A stretch of DNA of 32,737 nucleotides from Erysipelotrichaceae bacterium (lineage in GTDB: Bacteria > Bacillota_I > Bacilli_A > Erysipelotrichales > Erysipelotrichaceae), in contig JAAYSZ010000042.1 in assembly GCA_012523895.1 (NCBI GenBank), positions 1-32,737 on the forward strand. Direction: 5' to 3'. Both the position numbers and the translations under genes were made by a program. The notes under the pieces were generated by a model, which searched no databases, had not been told where the DNA came from, and worked only from the letters and a program-made list of their open reading frames with translations. Each line of letters opens with the position of its first letter. The first letter of the stretch is position 1. Shown in pieces: positions 8,963-17,399 of the stretch.

Positions 8963-9960
8963 AGTATGTAACATTATTTGAAGGTGATGGAATAGGTCCA
9001 GAAATAACTAATAGTGTAGTTCAAATATTTAATCATTTAAATATACCAATAACTTTTGAAAAATATGATATTGGACAAACATTATATGATAAAGAAGGAA
9101 TATTAATATCACAAGAATCAATTGATTCAATCAAAAAAAATAAAGTAGCTTTAAAAGCACCTATTAGTACCCCAATAGGAAAAGGCTTTAAAAGTTTAAA
9201 TGTTCAATTAAGATTAATGTTTGATTTATATGCAAATATTAGACCCGCAAAATCATATAAACAAATTAAATCGAGATATAGTGATATAGATTTAGTTGTA
9301 TTTAGAGAAAATACAGAAGATTTATATATTGGTGAAGAAAAGAAAATTAGTGATGATGAATACATTGCAATTAAAAAAATTACTAGAAAAGCTTCAAGAA
9401 GAATTATTAAATTAGCTTTTGAATATGCTTTAAAAAACAATAGAAAAAAAGTTACTTGCGTACATAAAGCAAATATATTAAAAATGACTGATGGTTTATT
9501 TTTAGAAGAATTTAATAATATAAAACAAGACTACCCTTCTATTATTTCAAATGATTTAATTGTTGATAATGCATGTATGCAACTAGTAATGAGACCAGAA
9601 GAGTATGATGTACTAGTTATGCCTAATTTATATGGCGATATAGTATCAGACCTTACTAGTGGTTTAATTGGAGGCTTAGGTTTATTGCCAAGTGTAAATA
9701 TGAACGATGAATATGCAATTTTTGAAGCTGTACATGGATCAGCTCCTGATATTGCAAATAAAGATATTGCAAATCCTACAGCATTTTTATTAAGTGCTTG
9801 TATGATGTTAGATTATCTTGGTTTAAATAAAGAAGCAAATTTAATAAGAGATGCAATAAACTATACATTTAATGATTTAGATAGTTGTACAGTTGACTTA
9901 GGTGGAAAAGCATCCACATCACAATATACTCAAAATATTATAAATAATATTGGAAAATAA
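8959..9960 (+). CDS. icd: Isocitrate dehydrogenase, NAD-type (IDH/IPMDH family)
   Basis: The 333-residue protein belongs to the beta-decarboxylating dehydrogenase family. It starts with LFEGDGIGPEI, has the substrate-binding arginines in NVQLRLMFDLYANIRP and VVFRENTEDLYIG, the metal-binding NLYGDIVSDLTSGLIGG, and HGSAPDIANKDIANP in the coenzyme loop. The DI residues there match NAD-dependent family members; NADP enzymes of the E. coli type have KY. It should convert isocitrate to 2-oxoglutarate. Homoisocitrate or isopropylmalate dehydrogenase activity cannot be excluded from sequence alone, but overlap with citrate synthase argues for isocitrate. Its stop codon overlaps the next ATG (TAATG). 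Confidence 0.88.
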   Translation: MKYVTLFEGDGIGPEITNSVVQIFNHLNIPITFEKYDIGQTLYDKEGILISQESIDSIKKNKVALKAPISTPIGKGFKSLNVQLRLMFDLYANIRPAKSYKQIKSRYSDIDLVVFRENTEDLYIGEEKKISDDEYIAIKKITRKASRRIIKLAFEYALKNNRKKVTCVHKANILKMTDGLFLEEFNNIKQDYPSIISNDLIVDNACMQLVMRPEEYDVLVMPNLYGDIVSDLTSGLIGGLGLLPSVNMNDEYAIFEAVHGSAPDIANKDIANPTAFLLSACMMLDYLGLNKEANLIRDAINYTFNDLDSCTVDLGGKASTSQYTQNIINNIGK

Positions 9961-10871
9961 TGATGCAGCATATATTTATTTTAAATCCTACCGCTGGTAG
10001 TGGAAAAGCTAAATCATTAAAAAAAGATATAGAAAATTATTGTAATCAAAATAATATAAATTATAAATTAATAATCACAACACATGTTAATCATGCTTCA
10101 GAAATTGCTAAAAAATATAGTATAAAAGATAATGTTTGTTTATATTCTATTGGAGGAGATGGAACTGCCTATGAAATACTTAATGGAATTAATGATAAAG
10201 TTCCTTTAAGTGTTATTCCTGCTGGAACAGGTAATGATTTCTTCAAAATGATAAGTAATAATAATGAAGACATTTTAAAGATTTTAATTGATTCTATTAA
10301 TGGTAGAAATGTGAATGTAGATTATGGTGTTGCAAATAATAAAAGATTTTTAAATAGTACAACTTTAGGTTTAGATGCAAAAGTAAATCATATTGCATGT
10401 TCTATATTAAAAAATAAAATAATACCAAAAAATTTAATTTATAAAGTAGCTTCAGTTATGGGTATATTAAGACCAAAAGCATTTAAATTAAAAATTGAAT
10501 TAGATGATAAAATTATAGAACAAGAATCAATGCTAGTAGCTGTGATGAATGGTAAATATTATGGTAACGGAGTTAATCCCATAGAAGATGTAAGCATACA
10601 GGATGGATGCTTTGATATCATTGTAGTAGATAAAATCCCTTTATTAAAATTACCAATTTTACTTCCTAAATATCTAAAAGGCGATACAAAAGATATTGAA
10701 GAAATGAAAATATATAAATCTAAAAAAGTAAGTATTTATACAGATGAATTGATTTATGCTCAATCTGATGGAGAAAACTTTAAAAGTAAACACATAGTAT
10801 TTGATATTATGGAAAATGCTTTAACACTAAGAGTTCCTAATTATTCAAAATTAAATGGTTCTACAAATTAA
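9960..10871 (+). CDS. Diacylglycerol kinase-like lipid kinase (DagK/YegS family)
   Basis: The 303-residue protein shows the diacylglycerol kinase catalytic domain motifs: NPTAGSGKA (residues 9-17) in the first strand-loop, SIGGDGT near 62-68 (nucleotide and phosphate binding) and IPAGTGNDF near 84-92. The family phosphorylates diacylglycerol or related lipids with ATP, recycling diacylglycerol released in lipoteichoic acid or membrane-lipid turnover. Its ATG overlaps the icd stop by one base, and a second in-frame ATG follows directly. It is the last gene of the gltA-icd transcript, closed by a strong hairpin. The linkage to TCA-cycle genes has no obvious functional reason; see findings. Confidence 0.87.
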   Translation: MMQHIFILNPTAGSGKAKSLKKDIENYCNQNNINYKLIITTHVNHASEIAKKYSIKDNVCLYSIGGDGTAYEILNGINDKVPLSVIPAGTGNDFFKMISNNNEDILKILIDSINGRNVNVDYGVANNKRFLNSTTLGLDAKVNHIACSILKNKIIPKNLIYKVASVMGILRPKAFKLKIELDDKIIEQESMLVAVMNGKYYGNGVNPIEDVSIQDGCFDIIVVDKIPLLKLPILLPKYLKGDTKDIEEMKIYKSKKVSIYTDELIYAQSDGENFKSKHIVFDIMENALTLRVPNYSKLNGSTN

Positions 10872-10888
10872 ATAATGTAGAACCATTT
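10853..10888 (+). terminator. Intrinsic terminator after the lipid kinase gene, possibly bidirectional
   Basis: A perfect 13-bp stem (AAATGGTTCTACA with TGTAGAACCATTT) encloses a 10-base loop that contains the lipid kinase stop codon. A T-rich tail follows on the plus strand. The transketolase C-subunit gene ends at 10891 on the opposite strand, so the same hairpin probably also stops that transcript, although its minus-strand tail (TTTAATTTT) is weaker. Confidence 0.85.
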
Positions 10889-10890
10889 TT

Positions 10891-11814
10891 TTATTTATTC
10901 AAAGCTTTTTTTACTTCTTTAATAATACTTTCTTCGTCAATACCATAATCTTTCGCTAAATAATTAACAACTCCAACTTGACCAAATCTATTTTTTATTC
11001 CTAATCTAATTAATTTAGCTGGATAATTTTCACATAGTGTTTCAGCTATAGCACTACCTAATGCATTATTAATATTATGATTTTCTACGCTCATAACTAG
11101 ATTTGTCTTTTTAACACTATTTAGTAGAGTTTCTTTATCAAAAGGTTGTAATGCAAACATATCAATAACTTCTGCATTTATTCCTTCTTTTTCTAATTGT
11201 TTAGCAGCATTTAATACAGTACTAACACATATTCCATTTGCACATATAGTTATATCATTACCAGTTTTTAAAACCTTAGCTTTTTCAAATGTTTCATTTT
11301 CTTCATATACTTTTGGAAAAGATTTTCTTGCAGTACGAATGTAATGAACACCTTTAGTTTTATATGCTTTTTCTAAAATGTATTTCAATTGTACTGGATC
11401 ACAAACATCATATATATAAGCATCAGGAACAGTTCTCATAAGACCGGTATCTTCAAAAGTCATATGAGTACCACCATTATGTTCTGCAGTAATTCCTGCA
11501 TCACTTCCAATTAAAATGCAATGTAGTTTAGCATATGCAAGTGATACAAATACTTGATCAAATGCACGTCTGGTAATAAATTGTCCAAATGAATGAACAA
11601 ACGGAATACCCCCTGCAAGATTTATTCCTGCAGCAATACTAACCATACTTGCTTCCATAATTCCACAATTAATATAGTTACTTTTTAATACATCTTTTAA
11701 TCCTGAAGTAGCCATTGCACCACTTAAGTCTGCTTCTAAAGCATATACATTATCATCTTTAGCAAATAATTCTAAAATTGTATTGGCATATTGCTTTCTC
11801 ATTTCAATAGTCAT
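10891..11814 (-). CDS. tktB: Transketolase, C-terminal subunit (split enzyme)
   Basis: The 307-residue protein corresponds to the pyrimidine-binding and C-terminal domains of transketolase. E54 in NCGIMEASMVSIAAG is the glutamate expected to activate thiamine diphosphate. AAGINLAGGIPFVHSFG near residue 60 and the C-terminal VVNYLAKDYGID segment are typical. It works only as a complex with the N-terminal subunit encoded directly upstream (ATGA overlap). Together they move two-carbon ketol units between sugar phosphates such as xylulose-5-phosphate and ribose-5-phosphate. The position at the end of a PTS operon suggests it handles the phosphosugar brought in by that PTS. A 1-deoxyxylulose-5-phosphate synthase is unlikely because the halves match split transketolases in size. 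Confidence 0.88.
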   Translation of the reverse strand: MTIEMRKQYANTILELFAKDDNVYALEADLSGAMATSGLKDVLKSNYINCGIMEASMVSIAAGINLAGGIPFVHSFGQFITRRAFDQVFVSLAYAKLHCILIGSDAGITAEHNGGTHMTFEDTGLMRTVPDAYIYDVCDPVQLKYILEKAYKTKGVHYIRTARKSFPKVYEENETFEKAKVLKTGNDITICANGICVSTVLNAAKQLEKEGINAEVIDMFALQPFDKETLLNSVKKTNLVMSVENHNINNALGSAIAETLCENYPAKLIRLGIKNRFGQVGVVNYLAKDYGIDEESIIKEVKKALNK

Positions 11815-12650
11815 AGCAATTCACCTTCCTTTTTTAAATCATCTTCTAATTTATTGATAACTTCATTAAGTCTTAAAGCTTGTTCTTCATTTAATCTTAC
11901 ATGATGATTATCCATGATATCTTCAATCATTTTTACACCTTGCCCCTTAATAGTATCAAGAACTATTACAGTAGCAGTATCTGTATAATTAATTGCTTTT
12001 GAAACAGCTTTATCTATTTCGTTAACATCACTTCCATCAACTTTAAATGAATTTAATCCAAAAGCTTTAAACTTTTCTACAAAATCAAATGTATTACATA
12101 TATCTTTTGTATAACCATCTAATTGTTTTTTATTGTCATCTACAAATATTGTGAGATTATTCAATTTATTATGAGCAATAAACTGAATTGTTTCCCAACA
12201 TTGACCTTCATTTAATTCTCCATCACCAACAATTACATAAACTCTGTTAGTTTTGTTTTTAAATTTATTCCTATAAGCAACTCCAGCCGCTACAGAGATC
12301 CCTTGGCCAAGAGATCCTGTAGACATATCAACACCCTCAATAAGATTTCTATCAGGATGAGAAGGAAGGCTTGTACCATTTGCATTTAAAGTATATAACT
12401 TTTCAATTGGGAAAAAGCCTTTTAAAGCTAGAGTAGCATAATATGAAGGTCCTGCATGTCCTTTTGAAAGAATGAAATAATCTCTATCATAATTTTTTGA
12501 ATCATTTGGATTAACATTTAAATATTTTCCATATAAAACTGCTAAAGTTTCAACTACTGATAGTGAACCACCAAAGTGTCCATATCCAAGATTACTAAAT
12601 TCTTTTAAGGTATAATATCTTATTTTTTTTGCAAAAACTTCTAGATTCAA
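11811..12650 (-). CDS. tktA: Transketolase, N-terminal subunit (split enzyme)
   Basis: The 279-residue protein is the thiamine-diphosphate-binding half of transketolase. It has GHFGGSLS near residue 24, SKGHAGPSYY at 62-71, STGSLGQGISVAAG near 110, and the GDGELNEGQ motif at 142-150 that binds Mg2+ and the diphosphate. It should pair with the next gene. The start is a TTG at 12650: no ATG is suitably placed, and AGGAGG stands seven bases upstream. It begins 11 bases after the EIIC stop codon. Confidence 0.9.
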   Translation of the reverse strand: MNLEVFAKKIRYYTLKEFSNLGYGHFGGSLSVVETLAVLYGKYLNVNPNDSKNYDRDYFILSKGHAGPSYYATLALKGFFPIEKLYTLNANGTSLPSHPDRNLIEGVDMSTGSLGQGISVAAGVAYRNKFKNKTNRVYVIVGDGELNEGQCWETIQFIAHNKLNNLTIFVDDNKKQLDGYTKDICNTFDFVEKFKAFGLNSFKVDGSDVNEIDKAVSKAINYTDTATVIVLDTIKGQGVKMIEDIMDNHHVRLNEEQALRLNEVINKLEDDLKKEGELL

Positions 12651-12661
12651 TTTAAATCCTC

Positions 12662-14032
12662 CTATGCTTCGCTAGTATCTTTTTTTCCAAAAAATGTTGC
12701 AGCAATCATAGCAGCTAAGATAACTACTACTCCACCAATAACACCCATTTGTCCAGCACTTAATCCTAAATTACCAAACAAAATTCCAACGATTGTAAAG
12801 TCAGCATCAGAGAATGTAGAACCAGCTTGTCCTAGATTTCCTAATAAAGGCATCATAAACATTGGTAAGAAACTAATTAAAACACCTTGAAGGAAAGCAC
12901 CTACAACTGACCCTTTTAAACCACCTGTAGAGTTTCCAAATACACCTGCTGTAGCACCACAGAAGAAATGAGGAACAACTCCTGGAAGAATAACAACTGT
13001 ACCCATAAAAGCCATAGCAATCATTGATACGATTCCACCAACAAAGCTTGAGAAGAATCCGATTAAAACTGCATTTGGAGCATATGGATAAACAATTGGA
13101 CAGTCTAATGCAGGAATAGCATTAGGAACTAATTTTTCAGAAATTCCTTTAAATGCAGGAACGATTTCTGCAAGAATTAAACGAACACCAGATAATATTA
13201 TATAAACACCACCAGCAAATTGTCCGCCTTTTGTTATAGCAAATATAACAGCATTTAGACCGCCACTATAAGTTTCAGCAACCCAAGCAGGTCCAGCAGC
13301 TAAAGCTACAACTATATAAATAACCATCATTGTTATTGCAATTGAAACTGTTGAATCACGTAAGAACGCAAGTCCTTTAGGGAAATCAATATCTTCTGTA
13401 GAAACAACTTTTTCACCTTTTGGATTAAATAATTGTCCTACTTTAGCTGAAAGATAATATCCAGCTCCTGAAAAGTGACCTAATCCTACAGTGTCTCCAC
13501 CAGTCATTCTTCTCATAAAAGGCTGTAAGAAATATGGAGATAATGACATTACTAACGCAAGTATCATTCCGCCAACTAAATATAATGCAATACCACTAAA
13601 TCCAATTGGATCAACTTTTAATATAACAGCAATCATACATGCCATATATAAAGTATGGTGACCTGTTAAAAATATATGTTTAAATTTAGTGATTCTAGCT
13701 AACAGTATGTTAAATACCATACCCATAAACATAATAATAGCTGTATCTGTTCCATAATCAGCTAAAGCAATCGCAATAATCGCTTCGTTATTTGGAACAA
13801 CACCTTGAACATTAAATGCATATTCAAACATTCCACCAAATGGAGCTAATGATCCAACAACTACATCCGCTCCTGCAGATAATACTAAGAAACCAACAAA
13901 TGTTTTTATAACACCTTTAACAGTGTCAGCTAATGATTTCTTTTGAAGTACTAGTCCTAACCAAGCTAATAGTGAAACTAATATAGCTGGAGTACTAGCT
14001 ATGTCAACTAATAATTTAATAATTCCAGTCAT
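12662..14032 (-). CDS. ulaA: PTS system EIIC component, ascorbate (UlaA/SgaT) family
   Basis: The 456-residue polytopic membrane protein has about ten or more hydrophobic segments and the Gly/Pro-rich sequence style of the AG superfamily PTS permeases. FLTGHHTLYMA near residue 120, a GLGHFSGAGYYLSAKVGQ region near 183, and CPIVYPYAPNAVLIGF near 312 fit UlaA-type EIIC. It would translocate the sugar while the EIIB passes it phosphate. The family was named for L-ascorbate, but many members have other or unknown substrates. None of the ascorbate catabolic genes (ulaD, ulaE, ulaF, ulaG) is present here, so the symbol denotes family only. AGGAGGG precedes the ATG. Confidence 0.88.
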   Translation of the reverse strand: MTGIIKLLVDIASTPAILVSLLAWLGLVLQKKSLADTVKGVIKTFVGFLVLSAGADVVVGSLAPFGGMFEYAFNVQGVVPNNEAIIAIALADYGTDTAIIMFMGMVFNILLARITKFKHIFLTGHHTLYMACMIAVILKVDPIGFSGIALYLVGGMILALVMSLSPYFLQPFMRRMTGGDTVGLGHFSGAGYYLSAKVGQLFNPKGEKVVSTEDIDFPKGLAFLRDSTVSIAITMMVIYIVVALAAGPAWVAETYSGGLNAVIFAITKGGQFAGGVYIILSGVRLILAEIVPAFKGISEKLVPNAIPALDCPIVYPYAPNAVLIGFFSSFVGGIVSMIAMAFMGTVVILPGVVPHFFCGATAGVFGNSTGGLKGSVVGAFLQGVLISFLPMFMMPLLGNLGQAGSTFSDADFTIVGILFGNLGLSAGQMGVIGGVVVILAAMIAATFFGKKDTSEA

Positions 14033-14053
14033 AATTTAATACCCTCCTATAAA

Positions 14054-14335
14054 TTAAATTAAATTCATCTCTTTACAAATTGCTGTAATTTTTTCTCTAA
14101 GTTCTTCCATGTCAATAATGCTATCTAATACAACAGTAGGAGCATCAATTGTTAAACCTTCCGCAATATCCTTTGCAAATATAAATACATCTGCTGCACC
14201 CTTAACTGCAGAACCAACATCCGCATGTTCAACTTCAACACCAGTAACTCCTAGTTCTTTAAGTACTTTTTTAATATTCATTTCAACCATAAAACTAGAA
14301 CCTAACCCTGATCCACATACCGCTAAAAATTTCAC
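14054..14335 (-). CDS. ulaB: PTS system EIIB component, ascorbate (UlaB) family
   Basis: The 93-residue protein starts with the EIIB phosphorylation loop CGSGLGSS. C7 is the residue expected to carry the phosphate from EIIA to the sugar on EIIC. The small single-domain size matches UlaB. The start is a GTG at 14335 inside the EIIA stop (GTGA overlap), with AAAGGAGG seven bases upstream, so translation is coupled to EIIA. It precedes the EIIC gene by 21 bases. Confidence 0.92.
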   Translation of the reverse strand: MKFLAVCGSGLGSSFMVEMNIKKVLKELGVTGVEVEHADVGSAVKGAADVFIFAKDIAEGLTIDAPTVVLDSIIDMEELREKITAICKEMNLI

Positions 14336-14784
14336 TTCTCTTCCTCCTTTCTAAAGAAATTTGCTATGTCACTAACTGTTCTCAATCCTTTTAACTCATT
14401 TACTAGATCGTCACTAATAAGGATTTCACTCAAACTAGCTAATGCTGTTAAATGACTATTATTATCTGCAGAAGCAATGATAATAAATATGTCAATAGGA
14501 TGATCTTTATCATCTAGTAAATAAACAGGCTTTAAACACCTTAATAAACTCATACTTGTTTTATTAACACCCATCTCACTTCGCGCATGAGGTATAGCTA
14601 TCTGTTTACCTATATCAAAAAATGGGCCATGTTTTTTTGCCATATCAAACATTGCATCAACATATCTTTCTTCTATCATTTTGTTTTTAAGAAGTGGTTT
14701 ACACGCAAGTTTTATTGCATCTTCCCAAGATAATTCTTCATCAATTATTTGAATAAATTCCTCAGTAATTAGTTTACTTAGCAC
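14332..14784 (-). CDS. ulaC: PTS system EIIA component (fructose/mannitol-type fold)
   Basis: The 150-residue protein is a PTS EIIA type-2 domain. H66 in IAIPHARSEMG is the phosphorylated histidine that accepts phosphate from HPr. A second conserved histidine is seen in DNNSHLTAL. It delivers phosphate to the EIIB product downstream. The start is GTG at 14784, two bases after the regulator stop codon, with AGGAGG six bases upstream; the neighbouring out-of-frame ATG at 14786 runs into a stop at once. The arrangement EIIA-EIIB-EIIC matches sga/ula-type transporters. Confidence 0.92.
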   Translation of the reverse strand: MLSKLITEEFIQIIDEELSWEDAIKLACKPLLKNKMIEERYVDAMFDMAKKHGPFFDIGKQIAIPHARSEMGVNKTSMSLLRCLKPVYLLDDKDHPIDIFIIIASADNNSHLTALASLSEILISDDLVNELKGLRTVSDIANFFRKEEEK

Positions 14785-14785
14785 A

Positions 14786-16699
14786 TTAATCCTCCTTTCT
14801 TGCTTTTAATAGCTCATTAATCAACTCATCAAAATTAAATTGATTAATTATATTCTTTATTGCTTTTTCATCAGTTAAAACTGGATAAAATAATTTAAAA
14901 ACATTATTCCAAACAGCTTTTTTATCAGATGATAAAACAATCAGAAACAAAATTTGAACTTTTTCTTTTTTCCAAACTATTGGTTTTTCCAATGTCATTA
15001 CCCCAATTGCAGATTTATTACTAAATGTATTAAAACAATGCGGTATAGCAACTAAATTTCCTATTTCAGTTGATGAAAGCTCTTCTCTTTTTAATATTTC
15101 TTGTACATTTTCTTCATCAATTGATCCATTTTCAACCATTTTACTAGCTAAATATTTAATAGCTTCTTCACTTGTTTCAACTGAAACATTTTTATAAAAA
15201 TTGTCTTTTGATAAAAGTTCTAATAATAAATCATATGTTTCACCGTAATTAATGTGGTATTCAATATCTTTTATATTTGTGTTAGTTAATGCAATATCAA
15301 CATTAATTATTTTTTGATTATGATTTGGAATATCAAGAGGAACTGTAGTGAAGATGTAATCAATGTTAGACAAATCATAATTAAATACTTCATTTGAATT
15401 TAAAATAGCTTTAAATACAAATTGATTACCAAACTCATTTTTTAATCTTTCTTTTACTAAAGTACCTATTGCAATACCATAACCACAAACAACAACAACA
15501 TTTTTAGGTTCAACCCTATGTGACTTGATTCTTTCTAATGAACCTCCAAAATGTATAGTGATTAAATCTAATTCATTATCATCAATATTTAAATTGAAAA
15601 TATTAGATATTTCTTTTGCATAAATTATTGCAATTTCATATGCTAAAGGATATGTATGTTTTATAGAATTTAAATTTTGATTATTAAAGATAATATTGAA
15701 TTTTTTTCTTTCTATTAATCCATTTAAATGAAGTACTAATCCATTAATCAAAATAGAATCATATAAAAATTGAATGTTTGTTTCCTCTTGAATTTGTTCT
15801 AATATTTTAATTGTTTTTCTTTCTAAATAAGAATAAATTTTATTATCAATGTTTTTATTATAAAAATTATTTATTGTTAAAAACATATTTGTATAAAACC
15901 ATGAATCTTGAGTCAAATTAGATTTATAAATATAATCAATTGACTTTAAACTATTTTTTATCATTTTATATACTTCTTTACTTCTAGCATCTTTATAAGG
16001 TTCATATTCAACACTAGGTCTATGTAATCCAACTGCAATATGTAAAAGCAGTAACGAAAACAATTCATCAGAAAGTTGATAATTAGTTTCTTTAATGAAT
16101 TTTTCAAGAGAATTTTTAATGTTTTGAATTTTAGTTATTCCAAAAATATCTATAATATTTTGATTGTTTTCAAGTGTATCTAAATTTAAATTATTATAAA
16201 GAATATATACAATTTCTCCCCTTATATCTGTTTCATTTCCTTCAAATACAACTATATTATTTTTATCTTTTGATATTGTTACTTCACTATTTTTTATTTT
16301 TGATTTTAATAAAATTAAATCTTTATTAAATGTAGAATCACTAATATGTAATAAATCAATAATTTGTTGAAATGTGTTTTTTGTTATTGATAATGTATTC
16401 TTTATAATTAAATTTAGTTCATCATCTAATCTTTTTTCCAAAAATGTAAATTCCTTTTCTGAACTTTCCAAGCTTTCTTCAAATAATTCAATATCAAATA
16501 TATTTAAGATATACCCTCTACCCACTATAGAATCTACTTGACATCCAATTAGTTTAGACATTTCATTTATTTGTTTAATATCATTTCTTATAGTCCTACT
16601 TGTAACTCCTAAATTAGAACCTAAAAAATCACCAGAAATAATTCCGTCATTTTCATAAAGTATATTTATAAGTTTTTTCATTCTTTCATTTAATTTCAT
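14786..16699 (-). CDS. PRD-containing transcriptional activator with EIIB- and EIIA-like domains (MtlR/LicR type)
   Basis: The 637-residue protein begins with an HTH_11/Mga-like DNA-binding domain (about residues 5-60, with SRTIRNDIKQIN as recognition helix) and probably a second HTH near 100-150. Two PRDs follow: LHIAVGLHR with H220, and LVLHLNG (H324) with ITIHFGGSLER (H383). Then comes an EIIB-like domain with C405 in VVVVCGYG and a C-terminal EIIA domain with H554 in AIPH. This is the MtlR/LicR layout, not a BglG RNA-binding antiterminator. It probably activates the downstream PTS and transketolase genes, with activity set by phosphorylation from HPr and the cognate EII proteins. I chose the ATG at 16699 (AGG eight bases upstream) over a TTG six codons earlier that lacks a ribosome binding site. 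No promoter stands out upstream. Confidence 0.9.
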   Translation of the reverse strand: MKLNERMKKLINILYENDGIISGDFLGSNLGVTSRTIRNDIKQINEMSKLIGCQVDSIVGRGYILNIFDIELFEESLESSEKEFTFLEKRLDDELNLIIKNTLSITKNTFQQIIDLLHISDSTFNKDLILLKSKIKNSEVTISKDKNNIVVFEGNETDIRGEIVYILYNNLNLDTLENNQNIIDIFGITKIQNIKNSLEKFIKETNYQLSDELFSLLLLHIAVGLHRPSVEYEPYKDARSKEVYKMIKNSLKSIDYIYKSNLTQDSWFYTNMFLTINNFYNKNIDNKIYSYLERKTIKILEQIQEETNIQFLYDSILINGLVLHLNGLIERKKFNIIFNNQNLNSIKHTYPLAYEIAIIYAKEISNIFNLNIDDNELDLITIHFGGSLERIKSHRVEPKNVVVVCGYGIAIGTLVKERLKNEFGNQFVFKAILNSNEVFNYDLSNIDYIFTTVPLDIPNHNQKIINVDIALTNTNIKDIEYHINYGETYDLLLELLSKDNFYKNVSVETSEEAIKYLASKMVENGSIDEENVQEILKREELSSTEIGNLVAIPHCFNTFSNKSAIGVMTLEKPIVWKKEKVQILFLIVLSSDKKAVWNNVFKLFYPVLTDEKAIKNIINQFNFDELINELLKARKED

Positions 16700-16767
16700 A
16701 ATTATACCTACATTCAAAGATTAACACTTTATAATTGTCTTATTTAATAAACATTTTTCCACATAAA

Positions 16768-16790
16768 AAGGAAGTTTTCTTAACTTCCTT
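16768..16790 (-). terminator. Intrinsic terminator after rubrerythrin
   Basis: A perfect 9-bp stem, AAGGAAGTT/AACTTCCTT, encloses a five-base loop and is followed on the minus strand by TTTATG. It lies 8 bases past the rubrerythrin stop and shields the regulator gene from read-through. Confidence 0.8.
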
Positions 16791-16798
16791 ATTGATTA

Positions 16799-17341
16799 TT
16801 AGTAATTTATTGCTTCAATTTCGAAATATGCTTTAGCATGATCGCATACTGGACAAATCTCAGGTGCTTCTTTAGCTACTACCTTGTGTCCACAATTTCT
16901 GCATTCCCAAGTTACTTCATCTTCTCTAACAAATACCTCACCATTTTCAATATTTGCAAGAAGTTTTAAATATCTTTCTTCATGAGTTTTTTCTACTGCA
17001 GCAACTCCACGCATTCTTTCAGCTATATCATGGAAGCCCTCTTCATCAGCTTCTTTAGCCATTCTTGCATACATTTCTGTCCATTCATAGTTTTCACCTT
17101 CAGCAGCATCTTTTAGGTTTTCAGTAGTTGTAGGAATTGTACCTCCAACTAATTCTTTAAACCATAATTCAGCATGTTCTTTTTCATTTGCAGCTGTCAT
17201 TGTGAAAAATTCAGAAATTTGCTCATACCCTTCTTTTTTTGCTTTACTTGCATAAAAAGTATATTTATTACGTGCCATACTTTCTCCCGCAAAAGCTTCT
17301 TGTAAGTTCTTTTCGGTTTTAGTTCCTTTTAATTTTGACAT
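16799..17341 (-). CDS. rbr: Rubrerythrin
   Basis: The 180-residue protein has a ferritin-like di-iron four-helix domain (about residues 1-135). Its iron-binding glutamates fall in [31 protein letters not shown] and [11 protein letters not shown]-terminal rubredoxin-like domain has CRNCGH and CPVCDH binding one iron. Rubrerythrins reduce hydrogen peroxide to water in anaerobes, using electrons from rubredoxin or NADH-linked partners. It is transcribed alone: the promoter at 17361-17390 and the terminator at 16768-16790 bracket it, and GGAGGAG precedes the ATG. With desulfoferrodoxin further along, it points to anaerobic-type oxidative defence. Confidence 0.95.
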   Translation of the reverse strand: MSKLKGTKTEKNLQEAFAGESMARNKYTFYASKAKKEGYEQISEFFTMTAANEKEHAELWFKELVGGTIPTTTENLKDAAEGENYEWTEMYARMAKEADEEGFHDIAERMRGVAAVEKTHEERYLKLLANIENGEVFVREDEVTWECRNCGHKVVAKEAPEICPVCDHAKAYFEIEAINY

Positions 17342-17360
17342 TTTAATCTCCTCCGCTTAA

Positions 17361-17390
17361 ATTATACAAAAATTTTAAAGTAAGTGAAAA
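17361..17390 (-). promoter_or_regulatory. Promoter for rubrerythrin
   Basis: On the minus strand TTTTCA and a perfect TATAAT are separated by 18 bases, ending 19 bases before the rubrerythrin ATG. The -35 matches four of six consensus positions. I looked for a PerR-type palindrome here and did not find a convincing one. Confidence 0.5.
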
Positions 17391-17399
17391 CTAACTATA

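Noticed and set aside
14786..16699. BglG-type RNA-binding antiterminator
   Set aside because: The N-terminus is a DNA-binding HTH and not a CAT RNA-binding domain, and EIIB/EIIA domains follow the PRDs, as in MtlR/LicR activators.
16700..16717. TTG start giving six extra residues on the PTS operon regulator
   Set aside because: There is no ribosome binding site before the TTG, whereas the ATG at 16699 has one; the HTH domain begins right after that ATG.
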